Source of the DNA: Ectocarpus siliculosus
Taxonomy: Eukaryota; Sar; Phaeophyceae; Ectocarpales; Ectocarpaceae
Length of the DNA: 43,978 bases
Assembly: GCA_000310025.1 (NCBI GenBank)
Contig: FN649731.1
Location: 3,608,270 to 3,652,247 of the forward strand
Direction: 5' to 3'
Position numbers and translations under genes: made by a program. Shown here in pieces: positions 43,606-43,978 of this stretch. Below the pieces are notes generated by a model. It did not search any database. It was not told the origin of the DNA and saw only the letters and a list, made by a program, of their open reading frames with translations. The first letter of the stretch is position 1. Each line of letters starts with the position of its first letter.

Positions 43606-43978
43606 GAGCGCGGGCTCCGCAGGCAGGCGGGGCCAACGGGGGCGGGGGAGGCTACAGGATGGGGTGCGCGCGCGAGCGGGGAGTGGGTCATGGGCGCGGG
43701 GCCGGTGCCGGGGTCGGTGGCGTCCGGAGCAGCAGGTACAGCACCGGGGGGCGCGGCTGAGAGAAAAGCAAGGTGGCGAGCAGCGCTATCGAGGCTCCGG
43801 AAAACGAAAACCGGGTCACCGGAACAATTGAAGTTGATGACAGTGTTGGCCGATATGGCGTGGGCCGTGTTGTCTGAGAGTTTGGCCCCCGTATCCGCCC
43901 CGTGCCCTTTTCCCCCGTATGCACAAACTGAAACAGCGAGTGAACCCCTTTTGAGTGCCCCCCCCCCCAAGGAAGAAC
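43606..43978. other. No gene recognised at window end
   Basis: GC-rich sequence continues with open but unrecognised frames on both strands, and is cut by the window end. Confidence 0.4.

Overview
This window looks like nuclear DNA of a multicellular stramenopile, most likely a brown alga of the Ectocarpus type. The reasons are: genes split by many 0.4-1.3 kb GT-AG introns, an interstitial (CCCTAA)n tract, a degenerate Ty1/copia element, FNIP-type 22-residue leucine-rich repeats, and abundant poly-G/C and poly-T tracts. The species is inferred from these features, not from any search. The window is gene-poor, with only one gene that can be named with certainty.

Layout. 1-1574: no gene seen. 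1575-6979 (+): a tentative eight-exon gene of unknown function. 6980-11730: mostly empty, with a tRNA-like pol III promoter pair (9.17 kb) and an inverted LTR fragment (9.53-9.84 kb). 11.7-15.6 kb: repeat-rich, with a 66-bp tandem duplication, a TA-flanked 1.43-kb element with ~25-bp terminal inverted repeats that carries a decayed LINE C-terminus, a telomere-like tract, and an LTR-like module next to a tRNA 3'-end complement. 15902-21326 (+): a complete Ty1/copia element with two LTRs and a perfect 5-bp target duplication. Its long ORF has Gag, zinc knuckles, protease, the integrase HHCC zinc region, RT and RNase H, but no integrase catalytic core. An in-frame amber codon separates its Gag N-terminus. 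21.96-23.0 kb: two LTR-like modules joined tail to tail, then a gag-like coiled-coil ORF (-). 23.53-26.53 kb: a 3-kb region bounded by inverted repeats, containing a 100-N gap and a broken zinc-finger gene with 63-bp coding repeats.

29044-37556 (-): the gene for translation elongation factor eEF2, reconstructed as 11 coding exons and 881 codons. All junctions are GT-AG and in phase. The first coding exon is the ATG alone. 37.6-40.2 kb: non-coding, with short direct repeats. 40219-40641 (-): a small two-exon unknown gene. 41628-42399 (-): an FNIP-repeat gene broken by one stop and one 2-base deletion. 42.7-43.6 kb (+): a Gly-rich, degenerate zinc-finger (Gag-like) reading frame.

The only housekeeping function here is translation elongation (eEF2). 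Most of the rest is layered mobile DNA in various states of decay. The most interesting signals are the copia element that lost its integrase core yet sits in a clean target duplication, the mosaic of LTR modules at three sites, and the two inverted-repeat-bounded elements.
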